From NCBI GenBank assembly GCA_030437565.1, contig CP129291.1, forward strand, positions 2,046,001 through 2,110,000: a DNA stretch of 64,000 nt. The letters run 5' to 3'. The notes under the pieces were generated by a model. The model saw only the letters and a list, made by a program, of their open reading frames with translations. It was not told the origin of the DNA and did no database searches. Each line of letters opens with the position of its first letter. Within the stretch, counting starts at the first letter, position 1. The position numbers and the translations under genes are program-made. Shown piece by piece: positions 9,512-18,992 of the stretch. The DNA is from Terrilactibacillus sp. S3-3 (lineage in GTDB: Bacteria > Bacillota > Bacilli > Bacillales > Sporolactobacillaceae).

Positions 9512-10654
9512 TCAAACTTTAATGAACTTCGGCGAATAGTTATTTCCGATCAGTTCTCCGTAATTATAGATGCCTTCTCCGGGCTTATGTTTCAATCGGC
9601 AGGAGCGGAAATAATAATTCAGCCACCCGGTAAGCCTCTTCAAGATGAGGATAGCCCGACAAAACAAAGCGGTCGAAACCTGCTTGCTGATATTCCAGCA
9701 ATCTTTTCGCAACCGTTTCCGGATCACCGACCAGCGCCGTGCCGGCTCCGCCTCTGACTAAACCGACACCGGCCCACAGATTGGGGCTGATCTCCAGCGT
9801 TTCTCTGCTTTTAGTGCCCCCATGATGCAGGCGGCTCATCCTTTGCTGGCCGACCGAATCGTATCGCGACAGCACTTGATCCGCTTTTTTAACTGTTTCG
9901 TCATCGACATATTGAATTAATTTTTCCGCCGCATTCCAGGCTTCGTCATTCGTCTCACGGACAATCACGTGCAGTCTGACACCGAATTTCACTGTTCTGC
10001 CCTCTTTTGCGGCCAATTCCTTCACTTTTTTGATTTTTTTTCTGCCGCTTGTTCAGGCGGCTCTCCCCATGTCAAATAGACATCGGCATGTTTCGCGCGG
10101 CCACATTCTTGCCGGCGTCGGATGACCCGCCAAAGAAGATCGGCGGATAAGGCTTTTGAACGGGCGGATACAGCACCTGTGCATCCTCCACCCTTAGGTG
10201 TTTGCCATGGAAAGTCACGTTCTCGCCTTTCAATAATCTCTCCCAGATAGTTAAAAATTCATCGGTGGCTTCATATCTTTCATCGTGATCCAAAAACAGC
10301 CCGTCGCCGGCCAGTTCCACCGGATCGCCGCCGGCCACCACATTAATTAGCGCCCGGCCGCCGGAAATCCGATCTAATGTGGCCGCCATTCTTGCCGCCA
10401 GCGTCGGCGACATCAGCCCCGGGCGGACGGCAACCAAAAAACGCAGGTTTTTTTGTGTGACTGCTGCAAGAGATGAAGCCAAGAGCCAGGGATCTTCGCA
10501 TGACTTTCCTGTCGGGATCAGTACCCCTTTAAACCCTAAATGATCCGCTGCTTGAGCAATTTGCCGGAAATACGGATACTTTCCTGCCCGTCCCTTTTGT
10601 GGTTCCTAAATACCTGCCATCGCCGTGTGAAGGAATAAACCAAAAAATCTCCAT
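9512..10654 (-). CDS. ssuD: FMNH2-dependent alkanesulfonate monooxygenase (frameshifted)
   Basis: Alkanesulfonate monooxygenase, about 380 residues, cleaving C1-C10 sulfonates to aldehyde and sulfite with reduced flavin. The start at 10654 gives the classic N terminus [17 protein letters not shown] behind GGGAG. Motifs: [70 protein letters not shown] and [25 protein letters not shown]. Breaks occur near 10590, at a short A run near 10098, in an 8-A run near 10030-10040, and by one extra base near 9584, after which the family tail [22 protein letters not shown] is read. It is the last gene of a B-A-C-D operon like that of Bacillus subtilis. Confidence 0.9.
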
Positions 10655-10717
10655 TTTTACACTCTCCCTATCAAATTTTATTTAAACAGTCTCCTTGAAA
10701 CAGAGATTGTTTGTCCA

Positions 10718-11573
10718 CTAAGCTTTGCCTTGATAGGTGTCCTGCCATTTCAGCAAATGTCTTTCCATCCATCTGACAAACGAGTCGGTCAATTTGCCGA
10801 CAATCGCGAAAATGATAATGCCGACAAACACAATGTCGGTATTGCTGAATTGGCGAGCATCCATCATCATATATCCTAGACCCGCCGTCGATCCCATCAA
10901 TTCGGCGACAACGAGTGACAGCCAGGCCGCTCCCAAAGACAGGCGAACGCCGAGCAGAATGTTTGGAAGCGCAGCGGAAAAAAAATCAGCAGTTTGATTT
11001 GCTTCCATTTACTGAACTCAAGAATTCGGGCGACATCAAACAGTTTGGCGTCGACACGGCGAATGCCTAAGAACGTATTGACATAAAGCGGAAAAAAGCG
11101 CCCAGTGCGATCAACAAAATCTTTGAACTTTCCCCGAGTCCAAACCAAAGAATGAACAGCGGAGCAATCGCCAAATGGGGGATGGTCCGCACCATCTGCA
11201 AACTCGGATCCAAGACACTTTCCGAACGTGCGGACAGGCCGACAAGCGTACCTAAAGCAAGCCCCAGCCCGCCGCCGATTAAGAATCCGCATGCCGCGCG
11301 GACGATGCTGACTTTAAAATTTGTCAGCAGCACACCTGAGACAGCGAGATTTTCAGCAGCCGAAACAATTTCCAAAGGTGTCGGCAAGACGGTTTTCGTC
11401 ACCCATCCTAACGACCCGATCAGCTGCCAAATCGCGATCACGGCAATCGGCAGAACCAGCCCGGCGAAAATTTTACGGCCTTTGCTATTTTTTATTGGCC
11501 TCGAAGCCGGCTGTTCGGAGGCCTGGACGCGCGGAGAAACAGTGATTTCCGCAGCTGCGGCTGTTTTATCCAT
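10718..11573 (-). CDS. ssuC: SsuC sulfonate ABC permease, second copy (frameshifted)
   Basis: Membrane permease of the second sulfonate importer, about 285 residues. The start MDKTAAAAEITV at 11573 follows GGAAGG; the N terminus is longer than in the first copy (residues 1-30 polar). The first part runs to ILLIALGAFF, where a T run near 11094 lacks one base; it continues PLYVNTFLGIRRVDAKLFDVARILEF (coupling loop), breaks again near 10980, and finishes with ALPNILLGVRLSLGAAWLSLVVAELMG and RHLLKWQDTYQGKA. It lies 5 bases after ssuA and 63 before ssuD. It is clearly paralogous to the permease at 440. Confidence 0.87.
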
Positions 11574-11578
11574 TCCTG

Positions 11579-12577
11579 TCACCTTCCTTTTATTTTTTTT
11601 AATGCTTTTTTGATATACTGATTATCCACGACTTTGCTTGTGTCAATTTTGGTGTTGATAATTTTCTTTGCATATTGAAAATCGGCCGATTCTTGCTGCG
11701 CCTTGATGATATTGGCGCTGATCGGCTGATTGAGCGACGGATTGACTTTCAAGGCTCTCGCCACAACCTCTTTATCCAGGTTCTTCGCTTTGGCATAAAT
11801 CGCTACAGATTGATTGAAATGGTGTTTTTCCCACTCACGGGCCTGTTCATAGACTTTCAAAACCTTGGCTGTCGCCTCCGGATGCTCGGTTGTAAACGCT
11901 GAACGGGCAATGAAGAAACTCGGGCTGAACGTCCCTAGCTGCTTTTCAGTCGTTAACTGCCTGGCCTGATCTTTCAACACCTCATAGGAAATGAACGGCT
12001 CCCAGATTGCCCAGGCATCCACCTTATTTGAATTAAAGGCCGCCTGTGCTTCATCGGGCTGAAGCTGAATAATCTGGACATCGGTATCTTTCAGCCCGGC
12101 TTTCTGCAGCGCTCTGTACAGTAGATTAAACCCGCTGCTTCCTTTGGCGACCGCAATCTTTTTCCCTTTCAAATCTTTCAGCGAGTGAAGCGGGCTGTTC
12201 TTCGGCACCAAGATCGCATCCGCGTTCAGACCTGTTCGTAAGTTGGAAATTTCCTTAAACTCGATCCCGGCAGCCTGCGCCGATATCACCGGCGAGTTTC
12301 CTACCGTTGCAAAGTCGAGATGATTGGAGGAAATGGCTTCGATCTGCGGCGGTCCGCTTTGAAATTCCGTCCATTTCACTTTGACCCCATCTTTTTTAAA
12401 GGCCTTTTCAAATAATCCCTTTTCTTTAGCTAACAAAAGCGGGCCGACATCCTGCTGAATGCCAAGATTGATCGTGAGATTTTTATCGTCATTTTTTCCG
12501 TCCGCCTGGCCGCTCGCGCAACCGGTTAAAGCAAATATAAGTCCAAAAATCAGTAAAAAAACGGCACTTTTTCTCAT
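11579..12577 (-). CDS. ssuA: SsuA sulfonate-binding lipoprotein, second copy
   Basis: Intact 332-residue substrate-binding lipoprotein. The signal peptide MRKSAVFLLIFGLIFA ends at lipobox LTGC (Cys about residue 19). The mature protein has NLGIQQDVGPLLLAKEKGLFEKAFKKDG, EAISSNHLDFATVGNSPVISAQAAG and KVDAWAIWEPFISYEVLK, as in SsuA of sulfonate importers, and delivers sulfonates to SsuC on the outer face of the membrane. It starts 3 bases after the ssuB stop. Compared with the first SsuA it is an independent paralog rather than a recent duplicate, judging from the low visible identity. Confidence 0.92.
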   Translation of the reverse strand: MRKSAVFLLIFGLIFALTGCASGQADGKNDDKNLTINLGIQQDVGPLLLAKEKGLFEKAFKKDGVKVKWTEFQSGPPQIEAISSNHLDFATVGNSPVISAQAAGIEFKEISNLRTGLNADAILVPKNSPLHSLKDLKGKKIAVAKGSSGFNLLYRALQKAGLKDTDVQIIQLQPDEAQAAFNSNKVDAWAIWEPFISYEVLKDQARQLTTEKQLGTFSPSFFIARSAFTTEHPEATAKVLKVYEQAREWEKHHFNQSVAIYAKAKNLDKEVVARALKVNPSLNQPISANIIKAQQESADFQYAKKIINTKIDTSKVVDNQYIKKALKKIKGR

Positions 12578-12580
12578 CTG

Positions 12581-13348
12581 TCATTTTCCTCCTACATGGC
12601 TTGTCAGTTGTTCTACGTTTTCAAGCTCTTTCATCACGGTTTGTCTCGTTTTCTGAAACAGCGAATCGGTTCTTTGCCGTGGAAAAGGCAAATCGATCGG
12701 AATAATATGGCGAACTGCTCCAGGTTTTGACTGCATCACGACCACTTTATTTCCCAGATAAACGGATTCGTCCAAATCATGCGTCACCAAAATCATCGTC
12801 GTTTTTGTTTTCATCCAGATTTGCAAAAGGACATCCTGCAAGTGCTGACGAGTGAAGGCGTCCAGCGCGCCAAAAGGCTCGTCCAAGAGCAGAACGGCGG
12901 GCTCTCTTAATAAAGCTCTGGCAATCGCCACCCGCTGCGACATGCCGCCGGACAATTCTTTCGGATAAGCTTTTTCAAAACCGTTCAGCCGGACAATACT
13001 GATCAGGTCGTTGACTTTTTGGCGGATAGCAGGTTTCCTCAGAGATAAATCAGCGGCGATGTTCTCTTCCACCGTCAACCAGGGGAAAAGGCGATGATGT
13101 TCCTGAAAAACAAAGCCCTGCTCTACACTCGGCTTGTCGACAACGGAATCCCCGATATGAACGCTGCCCTCATAATCCGTATCCAATCCGGCGATGATTT
13201 TCAGCAGCGTACTTTTGCCGCAGCCGCTCGGCCCGATGATCGTCACGAACTCACCGTCTTTGATATCAAAACGGACATTGTCCAGCACTTCGACGATCCG
13301 CTCCCCTTTTTGAAAAGATTTGTTTTTGATGTCAATTTTAATATCCAC
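12581..13348 (-). CDS. ssuB: SsuB sulfonate ABC transporter ATPase, second copy
   Basis: Intact ATPase of about 255 residues. I choose the GTG at 13348 ([22 protein letters not shown]) because AAAGGAGG lies 8 bases upstream; a longer frame to 13420 lacks support. Walker [10 protein letters not shown] (about residue 38), Q-loop [13 protein letters not shown], signature LSGGMSQR, Walker [13 protein letters not shown] and H-loop VTHD are all present. It is the first gene of the ssuBACD operon, driven by the promoter at 13468-13497. It energises uptake of aliphatic sulfonates. Confidence 0.92.
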   Translation of the reverse strand: MDIKIDIKNKSFQKGERIVEVLDNVRFDIKDGEFVTIIGPSGCGKSTLLKIIAGLDTDYEGSVHIGDSVVDKPSVEQGFVFQEHHRLFPWLTVEENIAADLSLRKPAIRQKVNDLISIVRLNGFEKAYPKELSGGMSQRVAIARALLREPAVLLLDEPFGALDAFTRQHLQDVLLQIWMKTKTTMILVTHDLDESVYLGNKVVVMQSKPGAVRHIIPIDLPFPRQRTDSLFQKTRQTVMKELENVEQLTSHVGGK

Positions 13349-13467
13349 TTGGGTAACCTCCTTTGCGCGTTTTAGGCCTTTGGCATTAGCCCTCGTTTTA
13401 TGCCTGCACGCAATTAACAAAAGATTTTAAAAACAGGCAATTATTTTTCAAAATTGAGATTGACACA

Positions 13468-13497
13468 ATTCTAATACCGCAAATTCATATCTGTCAA
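13468..13497 (-). promoter_or_regulatory. Sigma-A promoter of ssuBACD
   Basis: Minus strand TTGACA, 18 bases, TAGAAT; about 120 bases before the ssuB start, divergent from the S-box transcription unit. Confidence 0.6.
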
Positions 13498-13572
13498 CTA
13501 TGATTTTGTGTTTTCTTTGTTTCTTTCCTCTTAATGCCAATTCCAAAAAATTTTTTTATTGATTTTTTCCGG

Positions 13573-13601
13573 TTGCCATGTTAGGATTTCTGTAATTTAA
13601 T
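13573..13601 (+). promoter_or_regulatory. Sigma-A promoter of S-box unit 1
   Basis: TTGCCA, 17 bases, TTTAAT, placed just before the SAM riboswitch at 13608. Confidence 0.5.
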
Positions 13602-13607
13602 CAATAT

Positions 13608-13703
13608 CTTATCAAGAGCGGCGGAGGGAATTGGCCCGATGAAGCCCGGCAACCACTTTTAAAGTACAGGTGCCACTTCCAACAGAGCAATCTGAAAGAT
13701 AAG
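13608..13703 (+). ncRNA. SAM-I riboswitch (S-box) 1
   Basis: Starts CTTATC and ends GATAAG (P1). Between them are the family-defining GGCGGAGGGAATTGGCCC, GATGAAGCCCGGCAACC and GGTGCCACTTCC. A terminator follows at 13723-13756, so high SAM should stop transcription of the putative sulfate exporter downstream. Almost identical to the leader at 15844. Confidence 0.95.
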
Positions 13704-13722
13704 AGCTGCACGACTAAAATGG

Positions 13723-13756
13723 AGTCTCTATTCTTTCCGGAATAGGGACTTTTTTT
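13723..13756 (+). terminator. S-box 1 expression-platform terminator
   Basis: AGTCTCTATTC pairs with GAATAGGGACT, followed by seven T residues. Confidence 0.8.
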
Positions 13757-13791
13757 AAGGAGGTGAAGTCGGTTCAAATCCAAGTAATAAC

Positions 13792-13860
13792 ATGATTTTA
13801 GTTATTTTTACTGTCCAAAATTGCTGTTGTCTTCAAAATGATCATGTAAAGGAGAGATGA
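13792..13860 (+). CDS. Possible 22-residue leader peptide with three consecutive cysteines
   Basis: Between the S-box terminator and the exporter gene a short frame ATG...TGA encodes 22 residues with Cys at 11, 12 and 13 (VQNCCCLQ). Its last codons contain the AAAGGAG ribosome binding site of the exporter gene, and its stop lies three bases before that gene's start. The weak point is translation initiation: an AAGGAGG at 13757-13763 is about 28 bases upstream, too far for direct use. Poly-cysteine leader peptides are known as cysteine sensors in mycobacteria; here this is only a hypothesis. Confidence 0.3.
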   Translation: MILVIFTVQNCCCLQNDHVKER

Positions 13861-13863
13861 ACG

Positions 13864-15217
13864 ATGCCGGCAAATCATCCTGTTCAAACAAGCAGCCTGC
13901 CTGCAAAGCACGGCTGGCGAACCGAATTGATTCAGAAAGAGGATTGGTGGTCTGTATGGATCGGCCTTTTTTTAGTCCTTCTTGCTGTCTTGCTGTGGGC
14001 AACCGGACATTCCATTAAGGCCATTACGGCTCAAATTCCAAAATGGGAAGACGGGCCTGCTTTAACAGCCGCATTAACACAGCACTCGGAGCCATTTTTT
14101 GCTATTATTCGTCACATTCACCGTCTTATTCTCGATTGCCGCTTACTTCCAGCATATCAAGATCGGCCCATTCATTTCCGGATTTCTTGTATTATTTATT
14201 TTGAGCGTCTTAATCAATATTTTCAGCGGCTGGGGGTGGGCCCAGCAATATAATTTAGAAGCGCCTTTAGCCGCTTTAGTGATTGGACTTATCCTCGGCA
14301 ACACCATTCCCATTCCTCAATGGCTCAGCACGGCACTTAGAACCGAGCTGTATGTAAAAGTCGGCATTGTGCTGCTAGGCGCCACGCTGCCGTTTACTCT
14401 GATTGTGCAGGCCGGCCCCGTCGCTTTTCTTCAGGCGACTGTTATTGCCGTGTCCACTTTTCTCGTCATTTATTTTGTCGGCACCAAGTGGCTGCACTTG
14501 GATAAGAAATTTGCCGCCACACTTGGCGCGGGCGGCTCGATTTGCGGTGTATCCGCCTCCATCGCCGTCGGGGGATCCATTAAAGCAAAGAAAGAACACG
14601 TTTCGGTCTCCATTTCACTCGTTGTGATCTGGGCCGTGATCATGATTTTTATTCTATCTTTGCTGATTAAATGGCTGGGGCTTCCGGCCGGCCAGGCAGG
14701 TGCCTGGATTGGAACATCCGAATTTGCCGATGCCGCCGGGATCACGGCTGCCAGCTCTTTCGGCGATAAAGCACTTGCGGCTTTTACACTGATGAAGGTC
14801 ATCGGCCGCGACATCTTCATCGGTGTCTGGTGCTTCATCCTTGCTTTTATTTCGATTACTTGGTGGGAAAAACGCAAAGGGGAAACAAAAGCCAACGCAA
14901 CGGAAATATGGTCTCGTTTTCCCAAATTTGTCCTTGGCTTTTTTGCGGCTTCGGCCATTCTGACTATTCTTATTGCCAGCGTTTCATCCACCGCCGCGGG
15001 TGTGATCAGCACAGACATTATTGCGCCGATAAAAGAAATTCGGACATGGGCCTTTACCTTTACCTTTCTGTCTATTGGTTTGACGACCCGTTTTAAAGAG
15101 TTGACGTCCGTCGGCTGGCGGCCGCTCGCCGCTTTCAGCGCGGGTGTCGTCGTCAACGTTGTGCTTGGCTACATTTTATCCATTCTTGTTCTGGGATCTT
15201 ATTGGTCAAATTTATAA
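13864..15217 (+). CDS. YeiH-family putative sulfate exporter (frameshifted)
   Basis: Polytopic membrane protein of the YeiH/UPF0324 family, often named putative sulfate exporter; about 450 residues. The start at 13864 follows AAAGGAG. The N terminus has the family pattern LIQKEDWWSVWIGLFLVLLAVLLWATG. The frame shifts at a 6-T run near 14094-14099 and continues LFVTFTVLFSIAAYFQHIKIGPF, then GATLPFTLIVQAGP, LGAGGSICGVSASIAVGG and ITAASSFGDKALAAFTLMKVIGRD, finishing with SVGWRPLAAFSAGVVVNVVLGY. Regulated by the upstream SAM riboswitch, which ties it to sulfur metabolism. Transport direction and substrate are not proven for the family. Confidence 0.85.
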
Positions 15218-15222
15218 TATAT

Positions 15223-15265
15223 ACCGGGAAACCTTTTCCACCCAAAGGTTTCCCGTTTTAAAAAA
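15223..15265 (+). terminator. Terminator after the YeiH-like gene
   Basis: CGGGAAACCTTT pairs with AAAGGTTTCCCG, followed by TTTT. Confidence 0.8.
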
Positions 15266-15287
15266 TACTTTTTGGAGGGCTTTGAAC

Positions 15288-15656
15288 ATGGATAAAGATC
15301 GCTTCACATGTACTCAGAAAACTTGCTTTATCTTTGAATTTTTTCCAAAGCAGGTACAATTTCACAGGAAAAAAGCTCCATTAAACAGTTCCCGCTCTCC
15401 TCAGCGGACCGATTCGCAATCGATTAGACAACTTAAACGGTTGTTGGCCGAACGTTTGGAACGGATTGCCTGCATGATCGACCTCCTGCAACAAACCCAT
15501 GAAAACTGGATGGTTACCCGTAAAAAAGACAGGGTTTTCATGGAAACCAAAACCTATGATTTCAACGATGCCGTAGATAGATTAGCAAACGAAGGGTTTC
15601 GCAGTGATGAATATCTTTTAGAAGTTGATTATGAACGAAAATGGGGGATGTTGTAA
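15288..15656 (+). CDS. Hypothetical protein between the two S-box units
   Basis: 122-residue frame starting MDKDRFTCTQKTCFIFEF at 15288 behind GGAGG. I do not recognise it. The N-terminal 25 residues contain a C-x5-C pair; the middle is basic (SIRQLKRLLAERLERIACMIDLL, probably helical) and the C terminus is acidic (NDAVDRLANEGFRSDEYLLEVDYERKW). No membrane span. It follows the exporter terminator and has no obvious promoter of its own, so expression may come from read-through. Low similarity to anything I know; could be a DNA- or RNA-associated small protein. Confidence 0.5.
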   Translation: MDKDRFTCTQKTCFIFEFFPKQVQFHRKKAPLNSSRSPQRTDSQSIRQLKRLLAERLERIACMIDLLQQTHENWMVTRKKDRVFMETKTYDFNDAVDRLANEGFRSDEYLLEVDYERKWGML

Positions 15657-15795
15657 TCCCAATCCATGGCCGTGCAGTACGTATTTGGAGCAGCCGGGCC
15701 GTGCTGCCCTATCTTTCTCCTTGGCCATTTTTAATCCTTTAGCGAAAGTAGCTTCTCCATTGGCAACAAAAACTGACTCTTCTTTAAATTTAATA

Positions 15796-15824
15796 TTGAT
15801 TTTTTCCGATATTATTGCTATGAT
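15796..15824 (+). promoter_or_regulatory. Sigma-A promoter of S-box unit 2
   Basis: TTGATT, 17 bases, TATGAT, about 20 bases before the second S-box. Confidence 0.5.
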
Positions 15825-15843
15825 TACTTTAATTTAATACCAT

Positions 15844-15943
15844 CTTATCTAGAGCGGCGGAGGGAATTGGCCCGATGAAGCCCGGCAACCACTTTTTTAA
15901 AAAGTACAGGTGCCACTTCCAACAGAGCAATCTGAAAGATAAG
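15844..15943 (+). ncRNA. SAM-I riboswitch (S-box) 2
   Basis: CTTATC...GATAAG with the same core as S-box 1, differing mainly in the P3 loop where extra Ts and As occur. It precedes the sulfate-binding protein and ABC genes, so sulfate uptake should be shut down when SAM is plentiful. Confidence 0.95.
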
Positions 15944-15956
15944 AAGAATGTTTGCA

Positions 15957-15988
15957 AAGACCTTCTCTTATCGCGAGGTTTTTTTTTT
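15957..15988 (+). terminator. Probable S-box 2 terminator
   Basis: An imperfect ACCT...AGGT stem is followed by a ten-T run (15979-15988). The stem is weak as sequenced and may contain errors. Confidence 0.5.
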
Positions 15989-16095
15989 ATTTGTGCATGT
16001 TCATTTTGGCGGAATTAATCGCATCTAGTGCGATTAATGACATATTTCTTTCTGCGTTCGCAGAGGAAAAACAAAAAGATACAGGGGAGACAAAG

Positions 16096-17126
16096 ATGAA
16101 GAAAACAGCCATTTTTATTGCATTCATTTTGCTGGTCAGCCTTTTAAGCGGATGCGGATCAAACCAGTCATCCAGTTCTGACAGCAATGCAAAATCTGTA
16201 AAACTATTAAATGTTTCTTACGACCCGACAAGAGAACTCTACAAGTCATTCAACCAATCCTTTGCTTCATATTGGAAAAAGAAAACCGGCCAAGAGGTGA
16301 CAGTCGAACAGTCGCACGGCGGTTCAGGCAGCCAGTCGCGCGCGGTGATCTCCGGACTCAAAGCCGACGTGGTCACTTTGGCTTTATCCGGAGATATCGA
16401 CGCGATTGCCGACAAAGCTCACTTGTTATCCAATAATTGGCAGAAAAGACTTCCGGACAATTCGACGCCATACACATCAACCATTGTTTTTCTCGTCCGG
16501 AAAGGCAATCCCAAACACATTAAAGACTGGGACGACCTGACAAAGAAAAACGTGGCCATTGTGACGCCTAATCCTAAAACATCGGGCGGTGTGTGGAACT
16601 ACTATCTTGCTGCCTGGGCTTATGCCGAAAAAAAAATACAATCATCATCAAAGTCAAATCAAAGCTTTTATCAAAAAACTTTATTCAAATGTTAAAGTTC
16701 TGGATTCAGGCGCCCGGGACGCAACGAACACATTTACCCAAAAAGGCGTGGGCGATGTGCTGATTGCCTGGGAAAATGAAGCCTACCTGAGCCAAAAAGA
16801 ATCCGGCAATAAGTATGACATTGTCTATCCTTCTTTAAGCATTCTGACCGAGCCTCCGGTAGCGGTGGTAGATAAGAATGTTGAACAAAAAGGGACAAAA
16901 AAAGTCGCCGAAGCCTATTTGAAATATTTATACACACCGAAAGCTCAAGAGATGATTGCCAAAAAAATTATTATCGGCCAAGAAACCAGGTTATTCTGAA
17001 AAAATACGGCAAACAATTTCCTAACATTAAGTTAGTCACAGTAGAAAAGAACTTCGGCGGATGGGCAAAAGCACAAAAAGAACATTTTGATGACGGCGAA
17101 CATTCGACCAAATCTACCAAAAATAA
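16096..17126 (+). CDS. sbp: Sulfate-binding lipoprotein (frameshifted)
   Basis: Periplasmic-type sulfate-binding protein of the CysP/Sbp family, about 343 residues, anchored as a lipoprotein (lipobox LLSGC). The start at 16096 follows GGGGAG. Family signatures: [67 protein letters not shown] and [21 protein letters not shown]. Three breaks: one extra A in the run 16628-16636, one lost A near 16965, and one lost G near 17098. Repair of the last gives the expected end [10 protein letters not shown] with stop at 17124-17126. It delivers sulfate to CysT/CysW. Confidence 0.9.
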
Positions 17127-17229
17127 TGATCAGCCGGCAGTCATGAAAACTCTATACGGACACAAAATGAGAGATATTTTTCTTATATATCTCTCTGTCC
17201 TTTGTATCTATCATTGGAGATGATAAAAG

Positions 17230-18094
17230 ATGCATGCAGCTAGTCAATTGCAAAAGATAAAAAAAGGAAAACCAAGACGTATCCTCCCTGGCTTTGGTCT
17301 CACAATGGGGCTGTCAACCCTTTTTATTTTTCCCTGCTGGTGCTGATCCCTTTATCCATGGTCTTCATCTACAGCTCTGCGATGGGATGGGCAAAATTCT
17401 GGACAGCGATTACGAATCCCAGAGTTATCGCCGCTTATACATTAAGTTTTGAAACGGCTTTTTTTTCGCCGCGCTCGTCAACTTATTCTTCGGCATTTTA
17501 ATTGCCTGGGTTTTGGTCCGCTATCCTTTCCCCGGGAAAAAAATTGTCGATGGTTTGGTGGACTTGCCTTTTGCCCTGCCGACAGCGGTCGCCGGCATCA
17601 CCCTTACCACCCTCTATGCGCAAAACGGATGGTTTGGCAAATGGCTGCCGTTTAAAGTCGCCTTCACACCGCTTGGTATTATTGTTGCCTTGATCTTTGT
17701 CGGCCTTCCTTTTGTTGTCCGCATGGTTCAGCCGGTTTTGCAAAACTTCGAATCTGAGACGGAAGAGGCGTCCGCTTCTCTTGGGGCTAATCGCTGGCAA
17801 ACTTTTACCAGAGTGATCTTCCCCCAGCTCATCCCCGCCGCGTTGTCCGGATTTGCCTTGGCCTTCGCCCGTTCGCTTGGCGAATACGGCTCGGTTGTCT
17901 TTATCTCCGGCAACCTGCCGTTTAAGACAGAAATCGCGCCGCTCATTATCATGACAAAACTTGAAGAATTTGATTATTCCGGAGCGACCGCGATCGCCGC
18001 CGTTCTGCTTGTTGTATCCTTCATCATTTTGCTGATCATCAACATCCTGCAATGGTGGTCAGGAAAACGCTATATAAACATTAATCAAGGTTAG
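17230..18094 (+). CDS. cysT: Sulfate ABC permease CysT (frameshifted)
   Basis: First membrane subunit of the sulfate importer, about 287 residues. The start [27 protein letters not shown] at 17230 follows GGAG. Two N-terminal breaks, near 17325 and 17457, interrupt the first membrane spans. From [41 protein letters not shown] onward the frame is clean, including the coupling loop [26 protein letters not shown] and [17 protein letters not shown] typical of CysT. Followed 11 bases later by cysW. Confidence 0.9.
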
Positions 18095-18105
18095 GAGCGA
18101 GAATC

Positions 18106-18992
18106 ATGGAAAGTGTTGTTGAAGCAAACCGGCCGAACCCGCCCGTTTCTGTTCATACAACGACTGAACCTCGGTTTGTCCGCGGTTTGCTGATCACGAT
18201 TGTTTTGCTTTTTATTTTCTGCTTTTTGGTTGTCCCGTTAATTTCCATTTTCGCGGAAGCCTTCAAACATGGGGTAAAAGCCTACTTTGCTGCTATTAGC
18301 GACCCCAATGCCTTATCGGCTATTAAGCTGTCGCTTATCGTTGTGCTCGTCGTCGTCCCGATCAATACCGTCTTCGGCGTTTTAACCGCCTGGGCTTTTA
18401 CCAAGTTCCAGTTTAAAGGAAAAAATGTGCTGATGACGCTGTCGGATCTTCCTTTTTCCGTATCGCCGGTCATCGCCGGCCTTGTCTTTGTCTTATTGCT
18501 CGGCCGAAGTAGTTTCCTTGGGTCCTGGCTGATCTCGCACAATATCAACATTATTTTTAATACGCCCGGTATTATATTGGTCACGCTTTTTGTCACCACC
18601 TCGTTTTGTTTCCCGCGAACTCATCCCGCTGATGAACAGCCAGGGAACAAGCGAAGAAGAGGCATCGCTGATTCTCGGAGCGAACGGCTGGCAGACATTT
18701 TTTCCGAATCACGCTGCCAAATATTAAATGGGGACTGCTGTACGGCATTATTCTTTGCAGTGCGCGGGCCATTGGAGAATTCGGCGCCGTTGCGGTTGTA
18801 TCAGGAAATATCAGCGGTTCCACCAATACGATGCCGCTGCAGATTAACGCCTTCTACAATCAATATCAGTCTACCGCCGCTTTTGCTCTTGCTTCCGTCA
18901 TGTCACTGATTGCGATTGTCACGCTGGTTATCAAAAGTTTACTAGAGTGGAAAACAACGATTAAAAAAAATAAACAGGAGATGTCAAGATGA
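18106..18992 (+). CDS. cysW: Sulfate ABC permease CysW (frameshifted)
   Basis: Second membrane subunit, about 295 residues, starting MESVVEANRPNPPVSV behind TAGGAG. Conserved parts: ISDPNALSAIKLSLIVVLVVVPINTVFGVLTAWAFTKFQFKG and DLPFSVSPVIAGLVFVLLLG. A lost base near 18602 and an extra T near 18700 break the coupling-loop region; repair gives [39 protein letters not shown], then ARAIGEFGAVAVVSGNISG. The repaired frame ends KNKQEMSR with a stop at 18990-18992, overlapping the cysA start by ATGA. Confidence 0.88.

Noticed and set aside
14470-15156. Long minus-strand frame opposite the YeiH-like gene
   Set aside because: Antisense shadow of a GC-biased membrane protein gene; its product is low in recognisable motifs and has no RBS.
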